A DNA stretch of 64,000 nucleotides. Origin: Mycobacterium heckeshornense (lineage in GTDB: Bacteria > Actinomycetota > Actinomycetes > Mycobacteriales > Mycobacteriaceae). The position numbers were made by a program, and so were the translations under genes. Location: assembly GCF_016592155.1 (NCBI RefSeq), contig NZ_AP024237.1, forward strand, positions 3,534,001-3,598,000. The letters are read 5' to 3'. Numbering within the stretch: the stretch's first letter is position 1; every line of letters begins with the position of its first letter. The notes under the pieces are model-generated. The model saw only the letters and a program-made list of their open reading frames with translations, did no database searches and was not told the origin of the DNA. Shown here piece after piece: positions 11,179 through 20,061 of the stretch.

Positions 11179-12300
11179 ATGCGGGTAGGGCTATCGCTGC
11201 GGGTCGGGGCCGTCGCAGCGTGCGCGGCGATGCTGGTCTCGAGCGGCTGCGCGCGGTTCAACGACGCCCAGTCGCAGCCGTTTACCACCGAACCGCAGCG
11301 GCGACCGCCGGCCACCTCCACGCCTCCGCCGCCTCCGCCGCTACCGGCCAAACCGTTCCCCAAACAATGCCCCGCACCCGGGGTGATGCAGGGCTGCCTG
11401 GAGAGCACCAGCGGGTTGATCATGCTTCCGGACAGCAAGTCCGCGCTGGTCGCCGAACGCACTACCGGTGCGGTCAAGGAGGTCTCGGTCAGCGCCGAAC
11501 CGAAAGTCAAGACCGTCATCCCCGTCGACCCCGCCGGTGACGGCGGGCTGATGGACATCGTGCTGTCACCGACGTACTCCCAGGACCGGCTGATGTACGC
11601 CTACGTCAGCACGCCCAGCGACAACCGGGTCATCCGCATCGCCGACGGCGACGTTCCCAAGGACATCCTGACCGGCATCCCGAAGGGTGCCACCGGCAAT
11701 ACCGGGGCCCTGCACTTCACCAGCAAGACCACCCTGGTGGTGCTCACCGGCGACGCGGGCAACCCCGCGGCGGCCGCCGACCCCGCGTCGTTGGCGGGCA
11801 AGGTCATCCGGATCGAACAGCCGACCACGATCAATCAGGCACCGCCGACCACGGCGCTCACCGGCATGGGCTCCGGCGGCGGCTTGTGCACCGACCCCGT
11901 CGACGGCTCCCTGTATGTCCTCGATCGCGCCCCCACCGCGGACCGTCTGCAGCGGATCGCCCGGGATTCGCGGGTTTCGACGGTCTGGACCTGGCCGGAT
12001 CGGCCCGGTGTGGCCGGGTGCGCCGCCCTCGACGGCACCATCCTGGTCAATTTGATCAACACCAAGCAGACGGTGGCGGTGCACCTCGCGCCGGCGACCG
12101 GCGCGGTCACCGGCGCTCCCGAGGTCGTCCGCCAGGACACCCATGCCCACGCCTGGGCGGTGCGGATGGCCCCGGATGGCAACGTCTGGGGCGCGACGAT
12201 CAACAAGACCGCCGGCGATGCGGAAAAGCTCGACGACGTGGTCTTTCCGCTGTTCCCACAGGGCGGCGGTTTCCCGCGCACCAACGAGGACAAGACCTGA
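11179..12300 (+). CDS. lppZ: Lipoprotein LppZ, soluble glucose/sorbosone dehydrogenase-like beta-propeller
   Basis: This is an exported lipoprotein of 373 residues. A signal peptide ends in the lipobox VSSGC, a Pro-rich linker (including six consecutive prolines) follows, and then a beta-propeller domain begins about residue 70 (SGLIMLPDSKSALVAERTTG). The domain resembles the soluble glucose dehydrogenase (GSDH) family, with TGNTGALHF and GSGGGLCTDP repeats. The enzyme activity is unproven. It is divergent from the DoxX gene and convergent with the flavin-reductase-like gene. Confidence 0.9.
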   Translation: MRVGLSLRVGAVAACAAMLVSSGCARFNDAQSQPFTTEPQRRPPATSTPPPPPPLPAKPFPKQCPAPGVMQGCLESTSGLIMLPDSKSALVAERTTGAVKEVSVSAEPKVKTVIPVDPAGDGGLMDIVLSPTYSQDRLMYAYVSTPSDNRVIRIADGDVPKDILTGIPKGATGNTGALHFTSKTTLVVLTGDAGNPAAAADPASLAGKVIRIEQPTTINQAPPTTALTGMGSGGGLCTDPVDGSLYVLDRAPTADRLQRIARDSRVSTVWTWPDRPGVAGCAALDGTILVNLINTKQTVAVHLAPATGAVTGAPEVVRQDTHAHAWAVRMAPDGNVWGATINKTAGDAEKLDDVVFPLFPQGGGFPRTNEDKT

Positions 12301-12317
12301 CCCGGGCCGAGCCGGTC

Positions 12318-12806
12318 TCACGCCCCGTGGCCGGGTCGCAGGTCGGCGACGTCGGAGAAGTTCACCAGAGGCTCGGAGCGCTCGGCGGCGGTGGCGGCCA
12401 CGGGCTCCAAGAGGTACCCAACATGATCGCCGAGATCGATCCGGTTCAGCGTCTTACCGACGAACCACCCGATCGCGTCGTCGAGAATCGGCATGCCCGC
12501 CGGTCCACTGTGCCACGAGCAGTGCTCGAATTTGTTGATCTGGTCACCGGTTTGGCCGCCGAACAACCGAGCCAGGCCGAGGTTCCGGCGCGCCAACAGG
12601 TGCACGGCGAGGTGCTCCGATCGGGCCGCTACCCCGAAGGTGTGGTTGCGCCGCGACATTCCTACCAGAAACCGGGGTGGCTGCAAGCTGGTTTGGGTGG
12701 CGAAGCCGACCAGACAACCGGACGCATGCCCGCCGGCCTGCGTGGTCACCACGAACATCGGGTAATCCAGCATCGCGACCAGCCGGTCGAAAGATTCGTC
12801 ACCCAC
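12318..12806 (-). CDS. Flavin-reductase-like protein (Rv3007c-like)
   Basis: A small FMN-binding split-barrel (flavin reductase-like) protein: LDYPMFVVTT, GCLVGFATQTSLQPPRFLVG and HTFGVAARSEHLAVHLLA are typical of flavin:NADH reductases that also bind pyridoxamine-oxidase-like partners. The conservative start is the GTG at 12806 (VGDESFDRL), giving 162 residues. The frame stays open upstream and encodes ALTASKSPAPVHDDR just after the DUF6390 stop, which looks like genuine protein, but no ATG, GTG or TTG is in frame there. The natural start may have been lost where the hydrogenase cluster joined. Confidence 0.75.
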   Translation of the reverse strand: MGDESFDRLVAMLDYPMFVVTTQAGGHASGCLVGFATQTSLQPPRFLVGMSRRNHTFGVAARSEHLAVHLLARRNLGLARLFGGQTGDQINKFEHCSWHSGPAGMPILDDAIGWFVGKTLNRIDLGDHVGYLLEPVAATAAERSEPLVNFSDVADLRPGHGA

Positions 12807-12853
12807 CCGATCATCATGGACCGGCGCCGGAGATTTCGACGCCGTCAGCGCAA

Positions 12854-13600
12854 CTACACCCGGGCCAGCCGCTGGTTGGTCACCCGAAGCTGGCGCATGG
12901 TGCTGTCCGCTAACGCCTCGATCTGCCCGCCCCGCAGCCGCCCGCACATCCGGCCCCAATGGATCGCCACCTCGTCACCGACGGCCACGTCGGGCACTGC
13001 GCAGTAGCCGTCCGCCCACACATCGAGTCGACGTGGCACGGGCTCTGACAGATCCAGCCGGTGCCCGTCCCAGGCCAGGACGCGGCATGACACCTCGACA
13101 TCGTCGCCGTCGCGGGAAAGCACTGTGCCCCAAGTGATTCGGCAATTGTCTAAGACACTGAGCGGATGTTCGTCGACGCCCCGGCCTAACAGGCGCGACC
13201 ACGGATAGATGCCGAACACGTGGAAGCAGTGGTTGGCCGCCGCCTCACGAACCAGATCCGGCCCCAGATGCGACCAGTAGTGACCCGCCTGTGGCCCGAT
13301 GATGGCGAGCAGCTCATCCACGAACTGCACCGGATCGAGGTGGGCGCCGAGCCCACCGCCGAGCCAGTAGGACTCGACCAGACGGTGGTCCAACGGGTCG
13401 GCGATGCCGGTCATTTTCGACAAGACCTGCAAATACGGCCAGGCGCCGGCGAACTTCCTGGCCGCCGCTCGGATCTGCGCCACCGAGCCGTCCCGCAGCG
13501 TGGCTGCCAGCGGCGGGCCACAGTAGCCCAGGGCGTTGGGGGCATAGGCGTAGCGGGCGAACATCTCCGCCCCGCGAACCTCCAGCGCCGCCGCGGTCAT
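12854..13600 (-). CDS. DUF6390 family protein, last gene of the hydrogenase operon
   Basis: A 248-residue protein of the actinobacterial DUF6390 family, which I know mainly as a neighbour of hyp genes. Visible features are YAYAPNALGYCGPP near the N-terminus, YWLGGGLGAHLD, NHCFHVFGIYPWSRLL, and a C-terminal beta-rich part with CAVPDVAVGDEVAIHWG. That last part resembles the HypC-like phrase found in the SIS-HypC protein of the same operon. The ATG overlaps the hypD stop as ATGA. A role in hydrogenase maturation is inferred from context only. Confidence 0.72.
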   Translation of the reverse strand: MTAAALEVRGAEMFARYAYAPNALGYCGPPLAATLRDGSVAQIRAAARKFAGAWPYLQVLSKMTGIADPLDHRLVESYWLGGGLGAHLDPVQFVDELLAIIGPQAGHYWSHLGPDLVREAAANHCFHVFGIYPWSRLLGRGVDEHPLSVLDNCRITWGTVLSRDGDDVEVSCRVLAWDGHRLDLSEPVPRRLDVWADGYCAVPDVAVGDEVAIHWGRMCGRLRGGQIEALADSTMRQLRVTNQRLARV

Positions 13601-14733
13601 GCCCGTCCTGACGACCCGACGAGCTTGGCGGCATCGCGGTGCATTCGCCCGAAGTTGTAGTAGGCCGCGCACGCTCCCTCGGGGGACACCATGCAGGTGC
13701 CGATCGGGGTCTCCGGAGTACAAGCGGTGCCGAAAACCTTGCACTCCCAAGGCTTAAGCACCCCTTTGAGCACTTCGCCGCATTGGCAGGCTTTAGGGTC
13801 GGCGACCCGCACACCGGGCATCGCATAGCGTAGTTCTGCGTCGAAGTCTGCGAAGTCGTCATTGAGCCGCAGTGCGCTCTGCGAAATGAAGCCCAATCCA
13901 CGCCATTCGAAGTGCGGCCGCAGCGCGAACACCTTGGCCATCAGTGCCAGTGCTGCCGGGTTGCCGTTTTCGGGCACCACTCGCGAGTACTGGTTCTCCA
14001 CCTCGCAGCGGCCCTCGCGAATCTGGCTTAACAGCATCGCCACCGACGCCAGGATGTCCAGCGGCTCGAAACCGGAGACTACTAACGGTTTTCCGTACAC
14101 CTCAGGCACAAACCGGTACGGCCGGTTGCCGACGACCGTCGACACATGCCCGGGCCCGATGAAGCCGGACAGCCGCAGATCCGGTGATTCCAGGATGGCC
14201 TTGATCGGCGGCACGATCGTGACGTGGTTACAGAACACGCTGAAATTCGTCAACCCCAGTTCGCGGGCGCGCACCAAGGTCACCGCGGTGGAGGGAACCG
14301 TGGTCTCGAATCCGATGGCGAAGAACACCACCTGCTTGTCGGGCTTGTCGACCGCGATTTTCAGCGCGTCCAACGGTGAGTAGACGAACCGCACGTCGGC
14401 GCCGCGCGCCTTGGCGTCCAGCAGGTTGCCATTGGAGCCGGGCACTCGCATCATGTCGCCGAAGCAGGTGAAGATCACCTCGGGTTGCTCGGCCAGCCAC
14501 ATCGCGTCGTCGATGCGGCCCATCGGGATCACGCACACCGGGCAGCCCGGGCCGTGGACCAGCTCGACGTTCTCGGGCAGCAGGTGCTCGATGCCGTGAC
14601 GGTAGATGGTGTGGGTGTGCCCGCCGCACACCTCCATGAACTTGAAATGCGCGCTGTCGCCGGCCAAGTGCTTGATCGCGACCAGCAGTCTGCGGGCCGC
14701 GGCAGGATCGCGGAACTCGTCGACGAATTTCAT
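13597..14733 (-). CDS. hypD: Hydrogenase maturation factor HypD
   Basis: HypD is the [4Fe-4S] scaffold that, with HypC, assembles the Fe(CN)2CO group of [NiFe]-hydrogenases. The protein has 378 residues and contains MEVCGGHTHTIYRHG, GPGCPVCVIPMG, CFGDMMRVPG and the C-terminal cysteine-rich segment (CQCGEVLKGVLKPWEC, then CMVSPEGACAAYY). The ATG at 14733 with GAAAGG 8 bases upstream is preferred over the TTG at 14739. It follows hypC by 16 bases. Confidence 0.96.
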   Translation of the reverse strand: MKFVDEFRDPAAARRLLVAIKHLAGDSAHFKFMEVCGGHTHTIYRHGIEHLLPENVELVHGPGCPVCVIPMGRIDDAMWLAEQPEVIFTCFGDMMRVPGSNGNLLDAKARGADVRFVYSPLDALKIAVDKPDKQVVFFAIGFETTVPSTAVTLVRARELGLTNFSVFCNHVTIVPPIKAILESPDLRLSGFIGPGHVSTVVGNRPYRFVPEVYGKPLVVSGFEPLDILASVAMLLSQIREGRCEVENQYSRVVPENGNPAALALMAKVFALRPHFEWRGLGFISQSALRLNDDFADFDAELRYAMPGVRVADPKACQCGEVLKGVLKPWECKVFGTACTPETPIGTCMVSPEGACAAYYNFGRMHRDAAKLVGSSGRA

Positions 14734-14749
14734 CAACAAAGCCTTTCAG

Positions 14750-15022
14750 TCAGACGATCGCGGTTGAATCGAAAGCTTCCATCTCGGTGGCGTACGCGTC
14801 GCCCATCTTCTTGACCGCCGCCAGCGTCAGCAATGCTTCGGTTTCGTCGATCTTGGCCATCGCGAAGCCGACGTGGACCAGCACCCAGTCATCGGGTTGT
14901 GGCATGTCGTTTTCCAGCAGCCTCACGCTGATCGTGCGCTGCACGCCGCTAACGTCGACCTTGGCCAAATAGTTTTCAGCGTCGGTGATTTCGACGATCC
15001 GCCCCGGTATTCCCAGACACAT
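14750..15022 (-). CDS. hypC: Hydrogenase maturation chaperone HypC
   Basis: HypC/HupF carries the Fe(CN)2CO intermediate with HypD and delivers it to the large subunit. The ATG at 15022 gives the diagnostic N-terminus MCLGIPGRIVEI with the essential Cys2, and 90 residues in all; ADGVQRTISV-like strands and VHVGFAMAKIDETEA complete the small OB-type fold. The frame is open six codons further upstream, but Cys2 decides the start. GGAG lies 5 bases upstream. Confidence 0.95.
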   Translation of the reverse strand: MCLGIPGRIVEITDAENYLAKVDVSGVQRTISVRLLENDMPQPDDWVLVHVGFAMAKIDETEALLTLAAVKKMGDAYATEMEAFDSTAIV

Positions 15023-15036
15023 GTCAGCTCCACTCC

Positions 15037-16149
15037 TCAACAGATCCGCGGTAGCGGGTCACCGACGAGCATGTCGACGATACGGGTGCCCCCGAATCCC
15101 GTGCGCACCACGACAGTCTGCGCGGGCTCCGCCACGATCTGTCCGATCTCGGCCGCCTCGGCGCCAAGCGGATGCGACCGTAACGCCACCACCGCGGCCT
15201 CGGCTTCCTCCGGCGCCACGACGGCAACGAACTTGCCTTCGTTGGCGACGTAGAGCGGGTCGATGCCCAGCAGCTCGCACGCGCCACTGACCATGGGGTG
15301 CACCGGAAGCCGCTCTTCGTCGAGCACTACTGCCAGACCACACGCCTGCGCCAACTCGTTGCAGACGGTGCCCACCCCGCCGCGGGTGGGGTCGCGCAGC
15401 CACCGCGTGGCGGGGGCCGCCGCCAGCAGCAGCTCTACCAACGGGCTCACCGACGCGGCGTCAGAACGGATATCGGCTTCGATCGCCAAGTCACCGCGGG
15501 CCAGCATCACCGCCATACCGTGATCGCCCATCGAGCCCGACAGCAGCACCTTGTCGCCGGGACGTACCGACTCCGCGGACAGCCACCTGCCCTCGGGGAT
15601 GACGCCGGCACCGGTCGTCGTGATAAACACCCCGTCTGCAGCGCCGTTGGGCACTACCTTGGTATCCCCGGCGACGATCTGCACACCGGTTTGGGCTGCG
15701 GCCGCGGCCATGTCGGCAACGATCTCCTTCAACTCAGCTATCGGGAAACCCTCTTCGAGGACGAATGCGGCCGAAATCCATTGCGGAACAGCGCCCGTCA
15801 CCGCAAGATCGTTTGCGGTCCCGTGCACCGCCAGCTCGCCGATCGAGCCGCCTGGAAATCTCCTGGGCTGCACCACGAACGAGTCGGTCGACAGCACCAG
15901 CCGCTCGCCGCTCGGCAGGCTCAGAACAGCGCCATCGCCAAGCGGCTCCAGCAGCGGGTTTCGGAACGCTTCGACGAACACCGCGTCGACCAGTGCGGCT
16001 GACGCCTTTCCGCCGGCGCCGTGTGCCAGTGTGACATGTTCGTCGAGCAGCCGCGGCCGGCGTCTGCGAAACGATTCAATGCGCTCGATCACGTCATGCT
16101 CGGCGAAATGCGGGCCCGAGGAGAGGTATTCGCTTGTCGACTTGCTCAT
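15037..16149 (-). CDS. hypE: Hydrogenase maturation factor HypE
   Basis: HypE dehydrates the carbamoyl group on its C-terminal Cys to a nitrile, making the active-site CN ligands. The 370-residue protein has the PurM-like LAHGAGGKAS and HGTANDLAVTGAVP motifs, the DPTRGGVGT loop, and ends in PRIC, the exact C-terminus the mechanism needs. The ATG at 16149 overlaps the stop of the preceding isomerase gene by one base (TGATG). Confidence 0.96.
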   Translation of the reverse strand: MSKSTSEYLSSGPHFAEHDVIERIESFRRRRPRLLDEHVTLAHGAGGKASAALVDAVFVEAFRNPLLEPLGDGAVLSLPSGERLVLSTDSFVVQPRRFPGGSIGELAVHGTANDLAVTGAVPQWISAAFVLEEGFPIAELKEIVADMAAAAAQTGVQIVAGDTKVVPNGAADGVFITTTGAGVIPEGRWLSAESVRPGDKVLLSGSMGDHGMAVMLARGDLAIEADIRSDAASVSPLVELLLAAAPATRWLRDPTRGGVGTVCNELAQACGLAVVLDEERLPVHPMVSGACELLGIDPLYVANEGKFVAVVAPEEAEAAVVALRSHPLGAEAAEIGQIVAEPAQTVVVRTGFGGTRIVDMLVGDPLPRIC

Positions 16150-16811
16150 CAGGCCTCCGCTCGCTGACTGGCCATCCGATCGTGTACCGCCAACCACAGC
16201 TCATAGCCCAGCAGGGCTTGAGCTTCTTGGATCCGGTGCACGCTCTGCGAATGAACGACGAAGCACGCGTCGACGTCCCCGCTTTTGGCGAATGCGCCGC
16301 CTTCATATCCGGCGAAACCGACGGTGTACACGTCGCGACGACGTGCTTCGGCCAGTGCCGCCATCAGGTTCGGTGAGCTGCCGCTGGTGGACATCGCGAT
16401 CGCGATGTCGCCCGGTTTGGCGCGGGCGATCAGCTGCCGGGCGAAAACGAGCTCGAAGCCGACGTCATTGCCCAGCGCGGTCAGGATCGCCTGGTCGGCG
16501 GTCAACGCCCAGGCCGGTAGCGGTGTCCCGACGGGTGGACGGGCGAATAGCCTTGCCAGCGTGGTGGAGTCGGTGCAGCTGCCACCGTTGCCGAAGGTAA
16601 ATAGCCGTCCACCGGTGGCGAAGCGACTCGCGATTTCGGTGGCCGCCCGGTGCAGCAGTTCGGCGTTTTCTTCCAGAGTGCGGCGGCGCAGGGCCAGGCT
16701 CTCGCCCGCCTTGGCTTGCGCTGACGCGGCCAGGTCGGCCAGCAGCGACTTGGGATCGTTCTCCTGGGCGTCGATAAACGGGTACAAGAAGTTGGTGGGT
16801 TCGTCGGTCAT
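16149..16811 (-). CDS. GmhA-like SIS-domain phosphosugar isomerase in the hydrogenase operon
   Basis: A 220-residue SIS-domain protein resembling D-sedoheptulose-7-phosphate isomerase: FTFGNGGSCTDSTTLARLF, TALGNDVGFELVFARQL, and the phosphate-binding AMSTSGSSPNLMAALAEARR. Such isomerases normally serve heptose synthesis, which this operon does not suggest, so the substrate here is unknown. The ATG at 16811 overlaps the stop of the SIS-HypC gene by one base; a GTG three bases earlier is an alternative. Similar genes occur in actinobacterial uptake hydrogenase clusters, but I know of no assigned role. Confidence 0.8.
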   Translation of the reverse strand: MTDEPTNFLYPFIDAQENDPKSLLADLAASAQAKAGESLALRRRTLEENAELLHRAATEIASRFATGGRLFTFGNGGSCTDSTTLARLFARPPVGTPLPAWALTADQAILTALGNDVGFELVFARQLIARAKPGDIAIAMSTSGSSPNLMAALAEARRRDVYTVGFAGYEGGAFAKSGDVDACFVVHSQSVHRIQEAQALLGYELWLAVHDRMASQRAEA

Positions 16812-17524
16812 CACACGTCCTCGTCCACTTTGCTAATCGCCGTTCCCGCGTGCACCAGCACCAGATCGCCGACGGCCACAGGGTCAACGAGCGCGGTGGC
16901 CACGGTCTCGATCCCCTTGGCGGTGCGCACCTGGGCCAGGCCGTCCGCTGACGGCACGACCACCTCGCCGAGCCGGCCTTCGTCGCTGCAGGTGACGCAA
17001 ACGTCATCGGCGCATTGCTGTTTCAGCAAGCCCGGGTGCTCGAAGCAGACGTGGGTGAGCTCCCACAACAGGTGGTAGAACAGCACGAACCCACCGGTGG
17101 CGGGAACGCGGGGATCGGGGTCGTCGAGCCAGAGCACGTGGTCGGCGATCCCGGGCAGCGGCCGCTTCCCGCTGCCGATCCACACGGTGGTAACACCCCA
17201 TGCCGGGCCTCGGCGCATTACCGAGCGCACCTGCGGATCGTCGGCGCCGGAAACCGCGATCACGATGTCACCGGGGCGCACCGAAACCCGCACCATGTCG
17301 ATGACATCGGGACCGGTAATCGCCACGGCCGGCAACGCTCGCTTGCCGACGATCACCGGATGAATGAACTCGACCGCGATATGCAGGGCGTGCGGCTCCC
17401 AGCCGGGCGCGATGGACCACATGGTGGCGCCGGCTGCGAACCGCCTGGCCATGGTGAACGCGGTAGCGGCCAGATCCGCTGTCAGCTCCGCGCCCAGTCC
17501 GCGGTCGATCGCGGTGGTAGTCAT
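16811..17524 (-). CDS. Fusion of a SIS domain with a HypC-like domain
   Basis: 237 residues in two parts. Residues 1-170 form a SIS-type sugar-phosphate-binding domain (VRPGDIVIAVSGADDPQVRSVMRRGPAWG, a degenerate relative of the GmhA loop). From about residue 175 a HypC/HupF-like domain follows, starting with CVTCSDEGRLGEVV and ending with VGDLVLVHAGTAISKVDEDV, where genuine HypC has VGFAMAKIDE. The HypC Cys is therefore internal (CVTC), not N-terminal. The gene is coupled on both sides: its ATG overlaps the hypF stop as ATGA, and its stop overlaps the isomerase start. Confidence 0.78.
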   Translation of the reverse strand: MTTTAIDRGLGAELTADLAATAFTMARRFAAGATMWSIAPGWEPHALHIAVEFIHPVIVGKRALPAVAITGPDVIDMVRVSVRPGDIVIAVSGADDPQVRSVMRRGPAWGVTTVWIGSGKRPLPGIADHVLWLDDPDPRVPATGGFVLFYHLLWELTHVCFEHPGLLKQQCADDVCVTCSDEGRLGEVVVPSADGLAQVRTAKGIETVATALVDPVAVGDLVLVHAGTAISKVDEDV

Positions 17525-19902
17525 CGCTTAACCACCTTCTCCTTATCGAACACGTGCCGCTGCACGGCGTCCTGGACCGCTCCGTCCATCGCGGTGAGCA
17601 CGCAAACCGCGGCCTGGCCCAGCGCCAGTCCACCGTCGTTCGGTGGAACGGTATGATGGGTCAATACTTCAAATCCCGCCTCTTGCAGCTGCTTTCGGCA
17701 TGAAGTCAAAAGCAGCACATTCTGGAACACCCCGCCGGTAAGGCCCACCAACGCCACGTCGCCCGCGACCAGGCTGACCACGTCCGCGACCGCGGCCGCG
17801 ACGGCGTGGTGGAACCCGGCCGCGAGCTCGGCCGGCTTCGCCCCGGCGCGCAGCATCGACACCATCGCGCGGATCATGCCGAGCGGGTCGATCACCCCGC
17901 TGCGGCGCACATCCAGGCACAGCTGCGCCGGCCCGTCCGCCGTTTCGGCCAACACCTCCAGTTCGATCGCGGCCTGGGCCTCGTAGTCGATCCGCTGTCG
18001 CACACCCAGCAGCGAGGCCACCGCGTCGAACAGCCGACCCATGCTCGAACACGGGATGCAGCCCACGCTCGTTTCCAATTGCCAACGGCTAGCGCGCAAT
18101 TCGGCAGGCGTTGCGGCCGCCACCGGGGGGAGATCGGGGGTCCAGTCGATGCCGGCGGTCCACAGCTGAGACAGCGCCATCCGCCACGGGTTGCGCACCG
18201 CGGCGTCGCCGCCGGGCAGCGGCACCGGCAGCAGGTGGCCGACCCGGGTGAATCGGTGGCTGTCGGGCCCGACAGCGAGAATCTCACCACCCCAGATAGT
18301 TCCGTCGCTGCCGTAGCCGGTGCCGTCGAAGGACACGCCGATGATCGGTTCGCCGAGCCGCCCCTGCTCGGCCAGCAACGAGACGACATGGGCATGGTGG
18401 TGCTGGACGAGGTCCAGGGGAAGGTCGCCGGCATGGCGCTCGGCCCAGCCGCGCGTCTGATACCCCGGATGCAGATCGGCAGCCAATCGCACTGGGTGCT
18501 GGCGGATTTCACTGAGCTGGGTGACTGCACGCTCGAACGCTCGCAGCGTCTCCAGGGTGGCCATGTCACCGATGTGACCGGACATGAATGCGCGCGAACC
18601 GTCGGTGAGACAGAAGGTGTTCTTCAGTTCCCCGCCCACCGCCAACACGGCAGGTCCGTCGCGGCCGAGGTCGACAGGTAGCGGCGCATAGCCACGCGAT
18701 CGGCGGATCGGCAGTTCGTGGCCGTCGACCACGCGCACCACCGAGTCGTCGCAGGGTACGTGGATCGGCCGGTCGTGGTCGAGCACCGCGTCGCATAACT
18801 GCGAAAGTCGGTGCGCTGCATCGTCTTCTGTGAAGCAGATCGGTTCGTCGGAACGGTTGGCGCTGGTCAGCACCAGCGCATCCGGCACCGGGGCGTGGGC
18901 GCCCGGGACCGGCGCCAGCAGCAGGTGATGGATCGGCGAGTACGGCAGCATCAGCCCCAGCAGTGGGTTAGCGGGCGCGACAGCGTCGGCGACCGGTGCG
19001 TCTTTGCGCCGACGCAGCAACACGATGGGACGGGCGGGGCTGGTCAGGATCGCGGCCTCGTCGTCGTCGATGTGCGTGTAGCGACGGGCGACTTCCAGAT
19101 CACGCACCAGCATGGCGAACGGTTTGGCGCCGCGCGCCTTTCGTGTGCGCAGCCTGGCGACCGCCGCCTCGTCGTCGACGACGCAGGCAAGATGGTAGCC
19201 ACCGATGCCTTTGATCGCGACGATGGCTCTGGCTGCCAGCGCCTGCTGGGTGGCGGCAAGGGCTGCGTCGGCTCCCTCGATCCGCCGGCCCGCACCCGAA
19301 AACCACAGCGACGGGCCGCAGTCCGGGCAAGCGATGGGCTGGGCGTGAAATCGGCGGTTGGCGGGATCGCGGTATTCGGCGGCGCAACGCTCACACATGG
19401 CGAACGACGACATGGTGGTGGCCGGGCGATCGTAGGGCAACGCTTTGATGATGGTGAATCGCGGGCCGCAATTGGTACAGGTGACAAAGGGATGCCGGTA
19501 ACGACGGTCGGCAGGGTCGAACAGCTCGGCGACGCAGGCGTCGCACACTGCGATGTCGGGTGGAATCGGCGTGGTGGTGCCCGGAACCGTCTGGCTTTCG
19601 ACGATATGGAAACCAGCGTCGGCTCTGGCGTCGATGTCGACGACGTCGACCCGGTTGATCTTCGCCAGCGGTGGCGCATCGGCACGCAATCGGCGATTGA
19701 ATTCGGCCAGACTTTGCCGCGGTCCCTGCACCTCCACAAAGACCGCACCCGAGTCGTTGCCGACGAAACCGGCCAGGCGCAGCTCGGTGGCGATCCGGTG
19801 TACAAAGGGCCGAAATCCGACGCCCTGGACCACCCCGGTAACGATGAACCGCTGCCGGGCGGTGTCAGCCCGCACCAACACGTCAGTCATGTCGACCGCC
19901 AC
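17521..19902 (-). CDS. hypF: Carbamoyltransferase HypF
   Basis: HypF makes the carbamoyl group from carbamoyl phosphate and ATP and transfers it to HypE. The 793-residue protein shows all expected domains: an N-terminal acylphosphatase (VTGVVQGVGFRPFVHRIA), paired zinc fingers (CDACVAELF, CTNCGPRFT, CERCAAEYRDP, CPDCGP), a YrdC-like domain (AIKGIGGYHLAC, KPFAMLVRD), and a C-terminal Kae1-like domain with VQHHHAHVVSLLAE and GVFQNVLLL. The start is a GTG at 19902; an ATG at 19890 is possible. It follows the microprotein gene by 27 bases. Confidence 0.95.
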   Translation of the reverse strand: MAVDMTDVLVRADTARQRFIVTGVVQGVGFRPFVHRIATELRLAGFVGNDSGAVFVEVQGPRQSLAEFNRRLRADAPPLAKINRVDVVDIDARADAGFHIVESQTVPGTTTPIPPDIAVCDACVAELFDPADRRYRHPFVTCTNCGPRFTIIKALPYDRPATTMSSFAMCERCAAEYRDPANRRFHAQPIACPDCGPSLWFSGAGRRIEGADAALAATQQALAARAIVAIKGIGGYHLACVVDDEAAVARLRTRKARGAKPFAMLVRDLEVARRYTHIDDDEAAILTSPARPIVLLRRRKDAPVADAVAPANPLLGLMLPYSPIHHLLLAPVPGAHAPVPDALVLTSANRSDEPICFTEDDAAHRLSQLCDAVLDHDRPIHVPCDDSVVRVVDGHELPIRRSRGYAPLPVDLGRDGPAVLAVGGELKNTFCLTDGSRAFMSGHIGDMATLETLRAFERAVTQLSEIRQHPVRLAADLHPGYQTRGWAERHAGDLPLDLVQHHHAHVVSLLAEQGRLGEPIIGVSFDGTGYGSDGTIWGGEILAVGPDSHRFTRVGHLLPVPLPGGDAAVRNPWRMALSQLWTAGIDWTPDLPPVAAATPAELRASRWQLETSVGCIPCSSMGRLFDAVASLLGVRQRIDYEAQAAIELEVLAETADGPAQLCLDVRRSGVIDPLGMIRAMVSMLRAGAKPAELAAGFHHAVAAAVADVVSLVAGDVALVGLTGGVFQNVLLLTSCRKQLQEAGFEVLTHHTVPPNDGGLALGQAAVCVLTAMDGAVQDAVQRHVFDKEKVVKR

Positions 19903-19929
19903 GCGGCGTAATCCGCCGCGTGTCCCGTG

Positions 19930-20049
19930 CTACATGTGCCGGATCTTGAGGTAGCGGCGGGCATCGGGAAGAGACATGATGCCCATCGCCAGCGCGGCAA
20001 CGGCTATGAGCCCCAGGATGCCGACAAACACCCAACCCACGATCTCCAT
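19930..20049 (-). CDS. 39-residue membrane microprotein (DUF6893-like)
   Basis: A short gene encodes MEIVGWVFVGILGLIAVAAL followed by a few more hydrophobic residues and a basic end with SLPDARRYLKIRHM. This is one membrane helix with a cytosolic basic tail, like the DUF6893 small membrane proteins I recall. AAAGGA lies 7 bases before the ATG, and the gene sits 12 bases after one operon gene and 27 before hypF, so it is very probably translated. The function is unknown; membrane attachment or quinone-side contact of the hydrogenase is a guess. Confidence 0.7.
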   Translation of the reverse strand: MEIVGWVFVGILGLIAVAALAMGIMSLPDARRYLKIRHM

Positions 20050-20061
20050 GTCGATTTCCTT

